A DNA stretch of 64,000 nt. Origin: Mycolicibacterium gilvum. GTDB lineage: Bacteria; Actinomycetota; Actinomycetes; Mycobacteriales; Mycobacteriaceae. The DNA is taken from contig NZ_UGQM01000001.1 of assembly GCF_900454025.1 (NCBI RefSeq), positions 4,092,001 to 4,156,000 on the forward strand. The letters run 5' to 3'. A program made the translations under genes and the position numbers. Shown one piece after another: positions 1-9,150 of this stretch (its first letter is position 1; the number at the start of each line of letters is the position of its first letter). Below the pieces are notes generated by a model, which did not search any database, had not been told where the DNA came from, and was given only the letters and a program-made list of their open reading frames with translations.

Positions 1-276
1 CATCCGCATCCGCACCTGACCGACGGGCAGCAGCGGCGGTAACGGCCATTCGGTGAACGAACCGTACAGACCGAGGTGGACGTGGACGACCCGGCCGCCG
101 TCGTAGTGGTGGAACAGGTGCTTACCCCACGCGGTCGCCTTCTTCAGCACACGGCCGTTGACGGCGGTCGCTCCGTCGACGAAGCGGCCCTGCGGGCTCG
201 ACACGATCACCGGCGCGCGGCCGAATCGACGCTGGTGTTGCCGCGCCAACCGGTGCAGCGTGTGTCCCTCGGGCAT
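1..276 (-). CDS. Fpg/Nei-family DNA glycosylase (3' part outside window)
   Basis: This is the N-terminal 92 codons of a formamidopyrimidine/endonuclease VIII-type base-excision glycosylase; the rest lies beyond position 1. The protein opens MPEGHTLHRLA. In this family the initiator Met is removed and the following Pro (P2) and Glu (E3) are the Schiff-base nucleophile and catalytic acid, so the ATG at 276 is well fixed. A conserved Lys within KKATAWGKHL matches the beta-hairpin that contacts DNA phosphate. It resembles the M. tuberculosis Nei-like protein encoded next to rpiB (Rv2464c by my memory). It lies upstream of nothing else on this strand; rpiB is 43 bp away and co-directional. The C-terminal zinc finger cannot be seen, so Fpg and Nei subtypes are not separated here. 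Confidence 0.85.
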   Translation of the reverse strand, partial: MPEGHTLHRLARQHQRRFGRAPVIVSSPQGRFVDGATAVNGRVLKKATAWGKHLFHHYDGGRVVHVHLGLYGSFTEWPLPPLLPVGQVRMRM

Positions 277-319
277 GGGTCCAGTTTCCCTGGCCGGGCG
301 GCGTGCTCAGCCCCGAGGG

Positions 320-793
320 TCAGGCCCCGGGAACGGCCGGAGCGACGTGCGTCTTCTCGAACTCGGCGAGGATGTCGATGCGCCGCTGATGCCGCGGTGC
401 CTCCGACCACTTCGCCGCCAGGAACGCGTCCACGATCGCCAGCGCCTCGTCGGTCGAATGCATCCGGCCGCCGATGCCGACGAGCTGAGCGTTGTTGTGC
501 TCGCGCGCCAGCGTCGCCGTCTCGGTGCTCCATGCCAGCGCGCAGCGCGCACCGGGCACCTTGTTCGCCGCGATCTGCTCACCGTTGCCGGAGCCGCCGA
601 GCACGATGCCCAGGCTGCCCGGGTCCGCGACGGTCTTCTCGGCGGCGGCGATGCAGAACGCCGGGTAGTCGTCCTCGGCGTCGTAGGCGAACGCACCGCA
701 GTCGACTGGCTCGTGCCCGGTCGCGGCGAGATGCTCGACGATGGCCTGCTTGAGCTCGTATCCGGCGTGGTCGGCTCCGACGTAGACGCGCAT
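320..793 (-). CDS. rpiB: ribose-5-phosphate isomerase B
   Basis: The 157-residue protein interconverts ribose 5-phosphate and ribulose 5-phosphate in the non-oxidative pentose phosphate pathway (cytosol). It is a LacA/RpiB fold: MRVYVGADHAGYEL at the N-terminus with the D8-H9 phosphate/substrate pair, GGSGNGE at 66-72 whose Glu is the expected catalytic base in actinobacterial RpiB, and EHNN near 98-101. The actinobacterial subgroup uses Glu where E. coli RpiB uses Cys, and that is what is seen. Upstream in-frame codons exist, but the ATG at 793 matches the family start and sits 7 nt after a -10 hexamer, so the mRNA is probably leaderless. Length and context match Rv2465c. Confidence 0.95.
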   Translation of the reverse strand: MRVYVGADHAGYELKQAIVEHLAATGHEPVDCGAFAYDAEDDYPAFCIAAAEKTVADPGSLGIVLGGSGNGEQIAANKVPGARCALAWSTETATLAREHNNAQLVGIGGRMHSTDEALAIVDAFLAAKWSEAPRHQRRIDILAEFEKTHVAPAVPGA

Positions 794-800
794 GGCGGTC

Positions 801-806
801 ACCCTA
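801..806 (-). promoter_or_regulatory. -10 box for leaderless rpiB transcript
   Basis: The minus-strand hexamer TAGGGT is followed by exactly 7 nt and then the rpiB ATG. This is the spacing expected if transcription starts on the A of the start codon. No Shine-Dalgarno is present in between. The upstream dioxygenase gene ends 17 bp further, so rpiB has its own start even if read-through also occurs. Confidence 0.6.
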
Positions 807-822
807 ATACGTCGCCACGCCG

Positions 823-1782
823 TCAGGACACGGTGATCGCGTCCAGGCGCTGCTTGATGAAGTCGGCGGACAGGACCGGCTCCAGACCCTCGGCCCGTCC
901 GATCGGCGGGCTCAGAGGCGTGACGAGCGCATCGTGGTTGGCCTCGTAGAAATAGATCAGCGACACCAGATCCTCTTCGGGCGCATCGGGCTGCGGCGGC
1001 AGGACCCGATGGCGGCCCGACGGCCAGCGACGTCCGCTCCAGTACTCCAACAAGTCGCCGATGTTGACCGTCAGCGCGGCCGGGTCGTACGGCGCGTTCT
1101 CCCACCCGGCTTGCTCCGAATACACCTGCAACCCCCCGGCGCCGGGCTCGCGGTCCAGGATGGTGACGGTGCCGAAGTCGGTGTGCGGGCCGATGCGGAA
1201 CTGCCCCGGCTCGGGTTCACCGACGACGCTGACCGGCGGATAGTGGTTGATGTTCATCGTCCAGGTCGGGGCGCTCGCCAGCGCCGCGAACGGGTTCACG
1301 GACAGCCCCAGCGCGTGGGCGCACAGCGCGAGAAGGTCGTCGGCCACCCGGCGCATCTGGGCGGTGTACTCCTCGACCAGGGGCGCCAGTTCGGGAACCT
1401 CACGCGGCCAGACGTTGGGCGCGAACCAGATCCGGTCGACCTCGGCGTCCCCGGTCGCGGTCTCGGCGCCGAGGCTGAAGCTCTCCTTCAGATCCGGCGG
1501 CGTCGCGGTGCCCTCGGCATAACCGTTGGCCTCCGCACCCGGCCCGATCCATCCGCGCCCGCCGACGGGCACCGAATAGCCGGCTTTGACCGTCGGGTCG
1601 AGCGCGAAGAACTCGCGGGCGGCCGCGCGGACGTCGCGCGTCAGATCCGGGTCGACGCCGTGGCCGGTGACGAGGATGAAGCCCGCGCGCTGCAGACCGG
1701 CATCCACCTGCGCGGCGACGTCCTCGGCCGCGGGACCACCCTCGCGCCACCGTGAAAGGTCAACTGTCGCAATCACGCTCAC
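823..1782 (-). CDS. isopenicillin N synthase-family non-haem iron dioxygenase
   Basis: The 319-residue protein has the DIOX_N plus 2OG-Fe(II) oxygenase layout of the IPNS family. The N-terminal RAGFILVTGHGV segment (about 32-43) is typical, and the iron ligands read H200-x-D202 (GPHTDFGT) and H258 (GRHRV). The 2-oxoglutarate-anchoring Arg of the usual R-x-S motif is not obvious: the equivalent segment reads DLVSLIYF, so the cosubstrate is uncertain. The GTG at 1782 overlaps the stop of the upstream deaminase gene (GTGA), which implies translational coupling. The partner suggests a role in pyrimidine or related base metabolism; fungal thymine 7-hydroxylase belongs to this enzyme family. That is inference only. 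Confidence 0.85.
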   Translation of the reverse strand: MSVIATVDLSRWREGGPAAEDVAAQVDAGLQRAGFILVTGHGVDPDLTRDVRAAAREFFALDPTVKAGYSVPVGGRGWIGPGAEANGYAEGTATPPDLKESFSLGAETATGDAEVDRIWFAPNVWPREVPELAPLVEEYTAQMRRVADDLLALCAHALGLSVNPFAALASAPTWTMNINHYPPVSVVGEPEPGQFRIGPHTDFGTVTILDREPGAGGLQVYSEQAGWENAPYDPAALTVNIGDLLEYWSGRRWPSGRHRVLPPQPDAPEEDLVSLIYFYEANHDALVTPLSPPIGRAEGLEPVLSADFIKQRLDAITVS

Positions 1783-2219
1783 TCGCCGATGTCCTCCGCC
1801 CACAGCTCCGGGTTGTCCGCGATGAAGTCGCGCATCAACGTCACGCACCGTTCGTCGTCGACCACGGTGACCTTCACGCCGTGTTCGGCCAGCCAGTCGT
1901 GGCCGCCGGTGAAGGTCCGGCTCTCCCCGATCACCACCGCGCCGATGTTGAACTGGCGCACCAGCCCGCTGCAGTACCAGCAGGGTGACAGCGTCGTGAC
2001 CATGGTCGTCGAGCGGTACCCGCGCTGGCGGCCCGCATTGCGGAACGCATCGGTCTCGGCGTGCAGGGACGGATCGTCGAGCTGCACCCGCCGGTTGTGA
2101 CCGCTGCCCAGCAGCGTGCCGTCCGCGGCGAACAGCGCCGCTCCGATCGGAATACCGCCTTCGGCCAATCCCTTTCGGGCCTCCTCGACGGCGACGTCGA
2201 GCATCTGGGACGCGGTCAT
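1779..2219 (-). CDS. cytosine deaminase-like zinc nucleobase deaminase
   Basis: The protein (146 aa from the ATG) is a CDA-fold zinc deaminase. Zinc ligands are H53 in HAE, then C80 and C83 in SPCWYC, with E55 as the proton shuttle. The closest family I recognise is yeast-type cytosine deaminase (FCY1): a TTLSPC stretch, VVDDERC near 120 and a C-terminal W-x-EDIGE ending are all shared. It would convert cytosine, or a related base, to uracil. The tRNA adenosine deaminase TadA is a related alternative but lacks this tail. A GTG at 2225 is possible; the ATG at 2219 has GGGA 8 nt upstream and is preferred. It overlaps the dioxygenase start by 4 nt. Confidence 0.85.
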   Translation of the reverse strand: MTASQMLDVAVEEARKGLAEGGIPIGAALFAADGTLLGSGHNRRVQLDDPSLHAETDAFRNAGRQRGYRSTTMVTTLSPCWYCSGLVRQFNIGAVVIGESRTFTGGHDWLAEHGVKVTVVDDERCVTLMRDFIADNPELWAEDIGE

Positions 2220-2283
2220 GCTCACCGTCCCACTCTGGGGCCACCGCCGACGCCGCGCAACCGGAAGCTACGCGGCCTGTCCG

Positions 2284-2904
2284 TCAGTCGAACTCGGGAC
2301 TCTCGGTGCGGGTCCGCTTGAGCTCCCAGAAGTGCGGATAGGACGCGAAGATCACCGACGCGTCCCACAACTTCCCGGCTTCCTCCCCGCGCGGGATACG
2401 TGACAGCACCGGGCCGAAGAAGGCCACGCCGTTGACGTGGATCGTCGGGGTGCCGACGTCGGGACCGACGGGGTCCATACCCTCGTGGTGGCTCTTGCGC
2501 AGCGCCTCGTCGTAGTCGGTCGACGTGGCGGCCGCGGCCAGCTCGGCGGGCAGACCGACCTCGTCGAGGGATTCGGCGATCACCCGGGTGAAGTCGGGAT
2601 CGGTTTCCCGGTAGCCGAGGTTGTGGATGCGGGTGCCGAACGCGGTGTACAGCGGCCCGAGGACCTCCGGGCCCTTGGCCTGCTCGGCGGCGATCGCGAC
2701 GCGGACCGGACCCCACGCCGTCTTCATCATCTCCAGGTACTCCTCGGGGAGGTCGCGCCCCTCGTTGAGCACGGCCAGACTCATCACGTGGAAGTTGACC
2801 TCGATGTCGCGCACCTTCTCCGCCTCCAGCACCCAGCGTGAGGTGATCCAGGCCCAGGGGCACAGCGGGTCGAACCAGAAATCGGCGCGGGACTTCTCGG
2901 ACAT
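2284..2904 (-). CDS. DsbA-like mycothiol-dependent reductase, Rv2466c family
   Basis: The 206-residue protein has a thioredoxin/DsbA fold with helical insertion. The active site is C15-P-W-A18 inside [14 protein letters not shown], and GTPTIHVNG near 150-158 carries the cis-Pro loop. It matches the M. tuberculosis Rv2466c family, a mycothiol/mycoredoxin-linked reductase known for activating nitro prodrugs. In Rv2466c I recall the motif as CPWC; here the second Cys is Ala, so only a monothiol mechanism is possible. The ATG at 2904 has a strong Shine-Dalgarno (GAGGAGA, 5 nt spacing). The gene is divergent from pepN, with about 100 bp between them, and lies 58 bp upstream of the deaminase gene. 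Confidence 0.9.
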   Translation of the reverse strand: MSEKSRADFWFDPLCPWAWITSRWVLEAEKVRDIEVNFHVMSLAVLNEGRDLPEEYLEMMKTAWGPVRVAIAAEQAKGPEVLGPLYTAFGTRIHNLGYRETDPDFTRVIAESLDEVGLPAELAAAATSTDYDEALRKSHHEGMDPVGPDVGTPTIHVNGVAFFGPVLSRIPRGEEAGKLWDASVIFASYPHFWELKRTRTESPEFD

Positions 2905-3005
2905 GGCGGTCTCCTCTTCACATGAGCACGAGCGGGACAGACGACGCCTCAGAACAACGGTCGGCGCCCGTTCTGTCTTCCCGTATCAGGCTAGTGTTGG
3001 CGAGC

Positions 3006-5591
<2,586 letters not shown>

Positions 5592-5693
5592 CTGGCCTCG
5601 CACCGCGAGCGCGCGCGTCTGCTCCGCGACACGCCGCTCGCCCCGGTGCGTCAGCGCGCGCTCGTCGCGCGTGAGCGCACCTATGCTCACGCC

Positions 5694-6086
5694 GTGGCGG
5701 TCAACAACAGCCGGCGGGCACGCGCGGCGCGGCGCCGCAAGCGGCGAGTCGCGGCCGTCGTCAACGATCTCACCGACGCCCAGTGGGCGTCGATCAAGGC
5801 GGCCTGGGAGGGGTGCGCCTACTGCGGGAAGACGACCGGCACGATGCAGCGCGACTGCGTCATGGCGATCTCGCGCGGCGGGCGCTACACCGTCGACAAC
5901 GTGGTACCGGCCTGCGGGGCGTGCAACGCCAGCAAGTGCAACGACGAGGTCACCGGCTGGCTGCGGCGCAAGCGCTACGACGAGCGGCTGTTCCTGGAGC
6001 GCTACGTCCGGATCCGGGCCGAGCTGATGTCCGCGGAACGCGAAACCGCCCTCACGGTAGCTCCCGAGGCCGGGTCACTACCGTAA
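5694..6086 (+). CDS. small HNH endonuclease-like protein
   Basis: The 130-residue protein starts with a very basic Arg/Ala-rich segment, followed by a compact HNH/zinc module: C-x2-C in CAYCGK, a short strand, then DNVVPACGACNASK with the second C-x2-C pair. This is the zinc-knuckle HNH nuclease fold. The expected first His of the beta-beta-alpha motif is replaced in the segment RDCVMAISRGG, so catalysis is uncertain. The GTG at 5694 lies 6 nt after TATGCT, suggesting a leaderless start; a GTG at 5646 would add 16 residues. Its 3' end forms one arm of a long palindrome. Substrate is unknown. Confidence 0.7.
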   Translation: MAVNNSRRARAARRRKRRVAAVVNDLTDAQWASIKAAWEGCAYCGKTTGTMQRDCVMAISRGGRYTVDNVVPACGACNASKCNDEVTGWLRRKRYDERLFLERYVRIRAELMSAERETALTVAPEAGSLP

Positions 6087-6097
6087 GGGCGGTTTCG
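6041..6097. terminator. 20-bp-stem palindrome between convergent genes
   Basis: Arms at 6041-6060 and 6078-6097 are complementary over 20 bp with one mismatch (a G-U pair if transcribed from the minus strand), around a 17-nt loop. The first arm lies inside the last codons of the HNH gene and contributes to its stop. The element sits between two converging genes, so it probably acts as a bidirectional terminator, although no clear U-tract follows on either strand. It could also be a copy of a dispersed intergenic palindrome. Confidence 0.6.
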
Positions 6098-6105
6098 CCA
6101 AAACG

Positions 6106-6582
6106 TCAGCGGGGTGAGACGCCGGCCGACAGCACGCGGATGCCGCTGATCAGGCCGTCGATCAGGTTGCCCTCCTTGAAGGACGCGGCCGCGGCCGAGA
6201 CGCCCAGCGGGGCTGCTTCCTCGATGCCGCGACCCTTGACCCCGGCGCCGTAGACGACCTCGATGGCGCGCTGGTCCGGCGACACCGCCAGCAGCACCGC
6301 GTTGTCGGGTGTCGGCACCTTCGCCAGGATCTCGCGGGCGCCTGCCGCAGTGTCGGCACCGAGGTCGCCGATGTAGACCGCGAAGCGCGCCTTGGCCGCC
6401 CGCGAGCCGTACTTCATCGCGTTGTCGAGGATCACCAGATCCTTGGTCGGGAACGGATACTGCACCGAGAGCACGGTCGGCTCGGTGACAGCCGAGACAC
6501 GTCCGCTCGCGGTGATGGCGGCGCCGTAGGGCAGCTCTGCGACGTCGAGGGCACCTGCCCTGGTCACTTCACCACTTGCCAC
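6106..6582 (-). CDS. DUF5130/TPM-like protein, probable supercomplex association factor
   Basis: The 158-residue protein resembles Rv2468c and the DUF5130 family. The central part (about 45-125) looks like a TPM-type domain, with hydrophobic strands in [10 protein letters not shown] and [10 protein letters not shown]. No signal peptide or clear membrane span is seen. By position and sequence I take it as the equivalent of M. smegmatis PRSAF1 (MSMEG_4692 by memory), found bound to the cytochrome bcc-aa3 supercomplex. The GTG at 6582 has GGAGGAGG 6 nt upstream, inside the end of the ctaJ-like gene, which it overlaps by 14 nt; the two are therefore translationally linked. Function beyond association is not shown by the sequence. 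Confidence 0.75.
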   Translation of the reverse strand: MASGEVTRAGALDVAELPYGAAITASGRVSAVTEPTVLSVQYPFPTKDLVILDNAMKYGSRAAKARFAVYIGDLGADTAAGAREILAKVPTPDNAVLLAVSPDQRAIEVVYGAGVKGRGIEEAAPLGVSAAAASFKEGNLIDGLISGIRVLSAGVSPR

Positions 6583-6802
6583 TTGCGCCTCCTCCGATGG
6601 TCAGGTGCGAGCCGTGGCCGCCATGGCCATGGTCTGCAGGTTCGTCCGCTGCCCACAGGATGGGCTCGTGCGTCCACTTCTCCGACATGTCGAAGGTCGC
6701 CGGATGCGGGCCCTTCTTGGTGAAGATGAACAGCGACAGGAGACCCGCCAGCGCCAGCGGAACCAACAAGAAGCTTGCATGCACAAGAGCTGTTGTTGTC
6801 AC
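6569..6802 (-). CDS. ctaJ: small membrane protein, cytochrome aa3 subunit CtaJ-like
   Basis: The 77-residue protein has one strong transmembrane segment (about 5-30, [18 protein letters not shown]) and a soluble tail ending in a His/Gly-rich stretch ([10 protein letters not shown]). Size, layout and neighbours match the actinobacterial cytochrome c oxidase accessory subunit CtaJ (MSMEG_4693 by memory) of the bcc-aa3 respiratory supercomplex. The GTG at 6802 follows TACGGT by 6 nt, suggesting a leaderless start; upstream in-frame codons to 6844 would add an arginine-rich stretch unlike a membrane-protein N-terminus. The next gene starts within its 3' end. The role of the His-rich tail is unknown; metal contact is possible but unproven. 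Confidence 0.7.
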   Translation of the reverse strand: MTTTALVHASFLLVPLALAGLLSLFIFTKKGPHPATFDMSEKWTHEPILWAADEPADHGHGGHGSHLTIGGGASGKW

Positions 6803-6827
6803 GCGCAAACCGTATCCCACGGCCCGA

Positions 6828-7490
6828 TCAGGCCGCGCCCTCACCCAGATATCTGACCCAGGCCGGATCGAGTTCCTTGACGCTGGAGAGCAGGCGCCAG
6901 TGCTGACCCTTCGGCGGCAACGGGGTGGTGTGCAGAGACCAGCCGAGCTCGCTGAGCAGTTTGTCGGCCTTGCGGTGGTTGCACGCCGAGCAGGCCGCGA
7001 CGCAGTTCTCCCAGGTGTGGGCGCCGCCGCGGCTGCGCGGGATGACGTGGTCGACGGTGTCGGCCTTCGATCCGCAGTACGCGCAGCGGAACCTGTCGCG
7101 ATGCATCAGGGCTGCCCTCGTCATCGGGATCCGCGCCCGGTAGGGCACCCGCACGAAGGTGCGCAGCCGGATCACGGTCGGCACCCGGATGGACCGCGTC
7201 GCCGAGTGGATGACCGGCCCTACCGGGTCGTCGTGCACGACGTCGGCCTTCCCGCACATCAGCATGATCACCGCGCGTCGCAGCGGCAGCGCCGTGAGCG
7301 GTTCGTAGGTGGAGTTCAGCAGCAACACCCGGCGGCGCCCCCACACCGAGGACTCCGCAACGACCGGGTGGGCATCGACAGTGGGAGCGACGCTGTGCAG
7401 CGCGCGCGAGGCAGTAGGAGACGATGATCCGGGTAGGGCCACCGCGGTCCGGTGATTCCGGTGGCCGCGTCCGTTCTTGCGCTGCGCCAT
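6828..7490 (-). CDS. HNH endonuclease-domain protein, Rv2469c-like
   Basis: The 220-residue protein has an N-terminal conserved mycobacterial segment ([11 protein letters not shown], about 58-68, and [13 protein letters not shown]) and a C-terminal HNH domain: C-x2-C in RCAYCG, the HNH core [18 protein letters not shown] and C-x2-C in ACSACN. The complete D-H...N...H residues suggest an active nuclease fold. The family is widespread in actinobacteria, next to glbO, with no settled role. The ATG at 7490 has GGAGG 6 nt upstream; the in-frame extension to 7535 lacks such a signal. It is divergent from glbO across 167 bp that contain no other gene. Confidence 0.85.
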   Translation of the reverse strand: MAQRKNGRGHRNHRTAVALPGSSSPTASRALHSVAPTVDAHPVVAESSVWGRRRVLLLNSTYEPLTALPLRRAVIMLMCGKADVVHDDPVGPVIHSATRSIRVPTVIRLRTFVRVPYRARIPMTRAALMHRDRFRCAYCGSKADTVDHVIPRSRGGAHTWENCVAACSACNHRKADKLLSELGWSLHTTPLPPKGQHWRLLSSVKELDPAWVRYLGEGAA

Positions 7491-7657
7491 AGATCCTCCG
7501 TCGGACAGTCCACCACGGATTTCCTCGGATCGCACGGCAATTCTCGACGTGTTCGCTGGTCAGTCCGATGAACAACCGGTGACGGCCCCCTGATGCCGCC
7601 CGGCCGCACCCCGATGCGCGCCGAGCGCGGGACCGGCGATGGCCCACAATGGAGACG

Positions 7658-8059
7658 ATGGACGCGCACAGCAAGCAGCAGTCGTTCTATGACGCCGTCG
7701 GCGGGCACGCCACGTTCCACACCCTCGTGGCGCGGTTCTACGAACTCGTCCGCGACGACGAGATCCTTCGCCCGCTCTACCCCGAGGACGACCTCGTCGG
7801 GGCCGAGGAGCGTCTCCGGATGTTCCTCGAGCAGTACTGGGGCGGGCCGCGGACCTACTCCGATCAGCGTGGCCACCCCCGGCTGCGGATGCGTCACGCA
7901 CCGTTCCGCATCGGCTACCTGGAGCGCGACGCGTGGCTGCGGTGCATGCACACCGCGGTGGCCGAGATCGACTCCGCGACCCTCGACGACGCGCACCGCC
8001 GCGAGCTGATCACCTACCTGGAGATGGCCGCCGAGTCGATGGTCAACTCTCCGTTCTAG
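7658..8059 (+). CDS. glbO: truncated haemoglobin O
   Basis: The 133-residue group II (trHbO) 2-on-2 haemoglobin binds haem and reversibly binds oxygen, and in mycobacteria it is linked to respiration and to nitric oxide or peroxide chemistry. Family marks are visible: [10 protein letters not shown] at the N-terminus, FYELV, the block [11 protein letters not shown] with the trHbO Tyr/Trp, RHAPFRI containing the proximal-side His region, and the ending [13 protein letters not shown]. The ATG at 7658 lies 7 nt after CACAAT and is taken as a leaderless start; an ATG at 7649 would add three residues. Adjacent aglA-like genes known from M. tuberculosis are absent here. Confidence 0.93.
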   Translation: MDAHSKQQSFYDAVGGHATFHTLVARFYELVRDDEILRPLYPEDDLVGAEERLRMFLEQYWGGPRTYSDQRGHPRLRMRHAPFRIGYLERDAWLRCMHTAVAEIDSATLDDAHRRELITYLEMAAESMVNSPF

Positions 8060-8062
8060 GTC

Positions 8063-8734
8063 TCAGCGCAGCACCACCGCGGGATCGCCGCGGCGCAGGT
8101 ACACCGTGCCGAAGCGGGCGTCGACGCGAAGCCAGTTCGGCAGCGCGCGCACCCGCACCACCTCGTCGGTGTCGCCGGCCCCCCGGTCCTCGGCCGTCGG
8201 CTGCGGCAGGAAACCCATCGCCGTCAGCGTCAGCACGCACCGCATCGGGATCCCGACGGTGTCGTGTTGCGAGGCCACGGTGAGCACTTCCTGATCGAGC
8301 AGCGAGGTCGGCGGGCCGAACGCACTGGAGTGTTCCTTGGCCAGGCTCATGCCGCGCTCGGCCAGGTCGAGCACCGCGGCCGCGGGGACGTCGTCGAGGT
8401 AGACGAATCCCTTCTCCGGGGGCAGCACGCCCCGCCACGCCGAATCCATCGAGAACCCGGGGTCGACGTGTCCCGCCGACGTCGCCGCCCGCAGTCCGGC
8501 CAGCAGCACATCGGCTCCCACGGACAGGTCGGACGGGACGATTCTGCCCGCCACCACCCGGCTGGCGAGCACATCGAATCCTGTTGCCACCCAGGCGACG
8601 ATCATTCCGCCCTCGCGCTCGCGCAGCCTCACCACCGCCGCGTCGTCGAGGCGCAGCGCGCGTTCGGTGAACGTCGCGAGGTCGTCGCGGTCGGCCGCGC
8701 GCGCCGGCCAGAGGCCGCGCTCGCCGCCGCTCAT
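8063..8734 (-). CDS. conserved mycobacterial protein, Rv2474c-like
   Basis: The 223-residue protein is the third gene of the gdh-thioesterase operon and overlaps the thioesterase stop by 4 nt (ATGA). I do not recognise an enzymatic domain. The sequence is soluble, mixed alpha/beta and without a signal peptide or membrane span; conserved-looking stretches are LWPARAADRDDLATF, FVYLDDVPAAAVLDLAERG and VGIPMRCVLTLTAMGFL. Length and position match Rv2474c (217 aa by memory). Coupling to NAD-glutamate dehydrogenase suggests shared expression, not a known function. Its 3' end is 3 bp from the convergent end of glbO. Confidence 0.8.
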   Translation of the reverse strand: MSGGERGLWPARAADRDDLATFTERALRLDDAAVVRLREREGGMIVAWVATGFDVLASRVVAGRIVPSDLSVGADVLLAGLRAATSAGHVDPGFSMDSAWRGVLPPEKGFVYLDDVPAAAVLDLAERGMSLAKEHSSAFGPPTSLLDQEVLTVASQHDTVGIPMRCVLTLTAMGFLPQPTAEDRGAGDTDEVVRVRALPNWLRVDARFGTVYLRRGDPAVVLR

Positions 8735-9150
8735 CGCGTCCAGCGCTGCAGGTATTCGCGCTGAGCGACCGAGAGGCGTTGCAGCCGTTGCTCGTCGATG
8801 TGGACCGCGGCGAGTTGGGTGTCGGCGACGACCGCCGGCCTCGAGTCGGGCGCAGCCCCGACCGAGCGCACCTCGTAGCCCACCGTGAAGTCGACCGCCC
8901 GCACCCGCTTCGACCACATGGTGACCTGCAGCGGCGAATCGACCAGACGCAGCTGGGCCTTGTAGGAGATGTTGACCTCGGCGATCAGCAACCCGATCGT
9001 GGTGATCGTCTCCCCGAAAGGCTCACGCAGGAACGGGATCCGGGCCTCCTCGAGAATCGTGACCATCGTGGCGTGGTTGATGTGCTGATACATGTCGATG
9101 TCCGACCACCGCACATGCACCGGCGCCGTGAAGCCACGCTGCTCGGTCAT
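8731..9150 (-). CDS. hotdog-fold acyl-CoA thioesterase
   Basis: The 139-residue protein has the 4-hydroxybenzoyl-CoA thioesterase/YbgC-type single hotdog fold. The signature [18 protein letters not shown] (about 13-30) carries the catalytic Asp (in SDID) and the HINHA turn. It should hydrolyse acyl-CoA thioesters in the cytosol; chain length cannot be read from sequence. The ATG at 9150 overlaps the gdh stop codon (ATGA), and its own stop overlaps the next gene, so all three proteins are translationally coupled. It corresponds to Rv2475c (138 aa by memory). Confidence 0.9.
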   Translation of the reverse strand: MTEQRGFTAPVHVRWSDIDMYQHINHATMVTILEEARIPFLREPFGETITTIGLLIAEVNISYKAQLRLVDSPLQVTMWSKRVRAVDFTVGYEVRSVGAAPDSRPAVVADTQLAAVHIDEQRLQRLSVAQREYLQRWTR

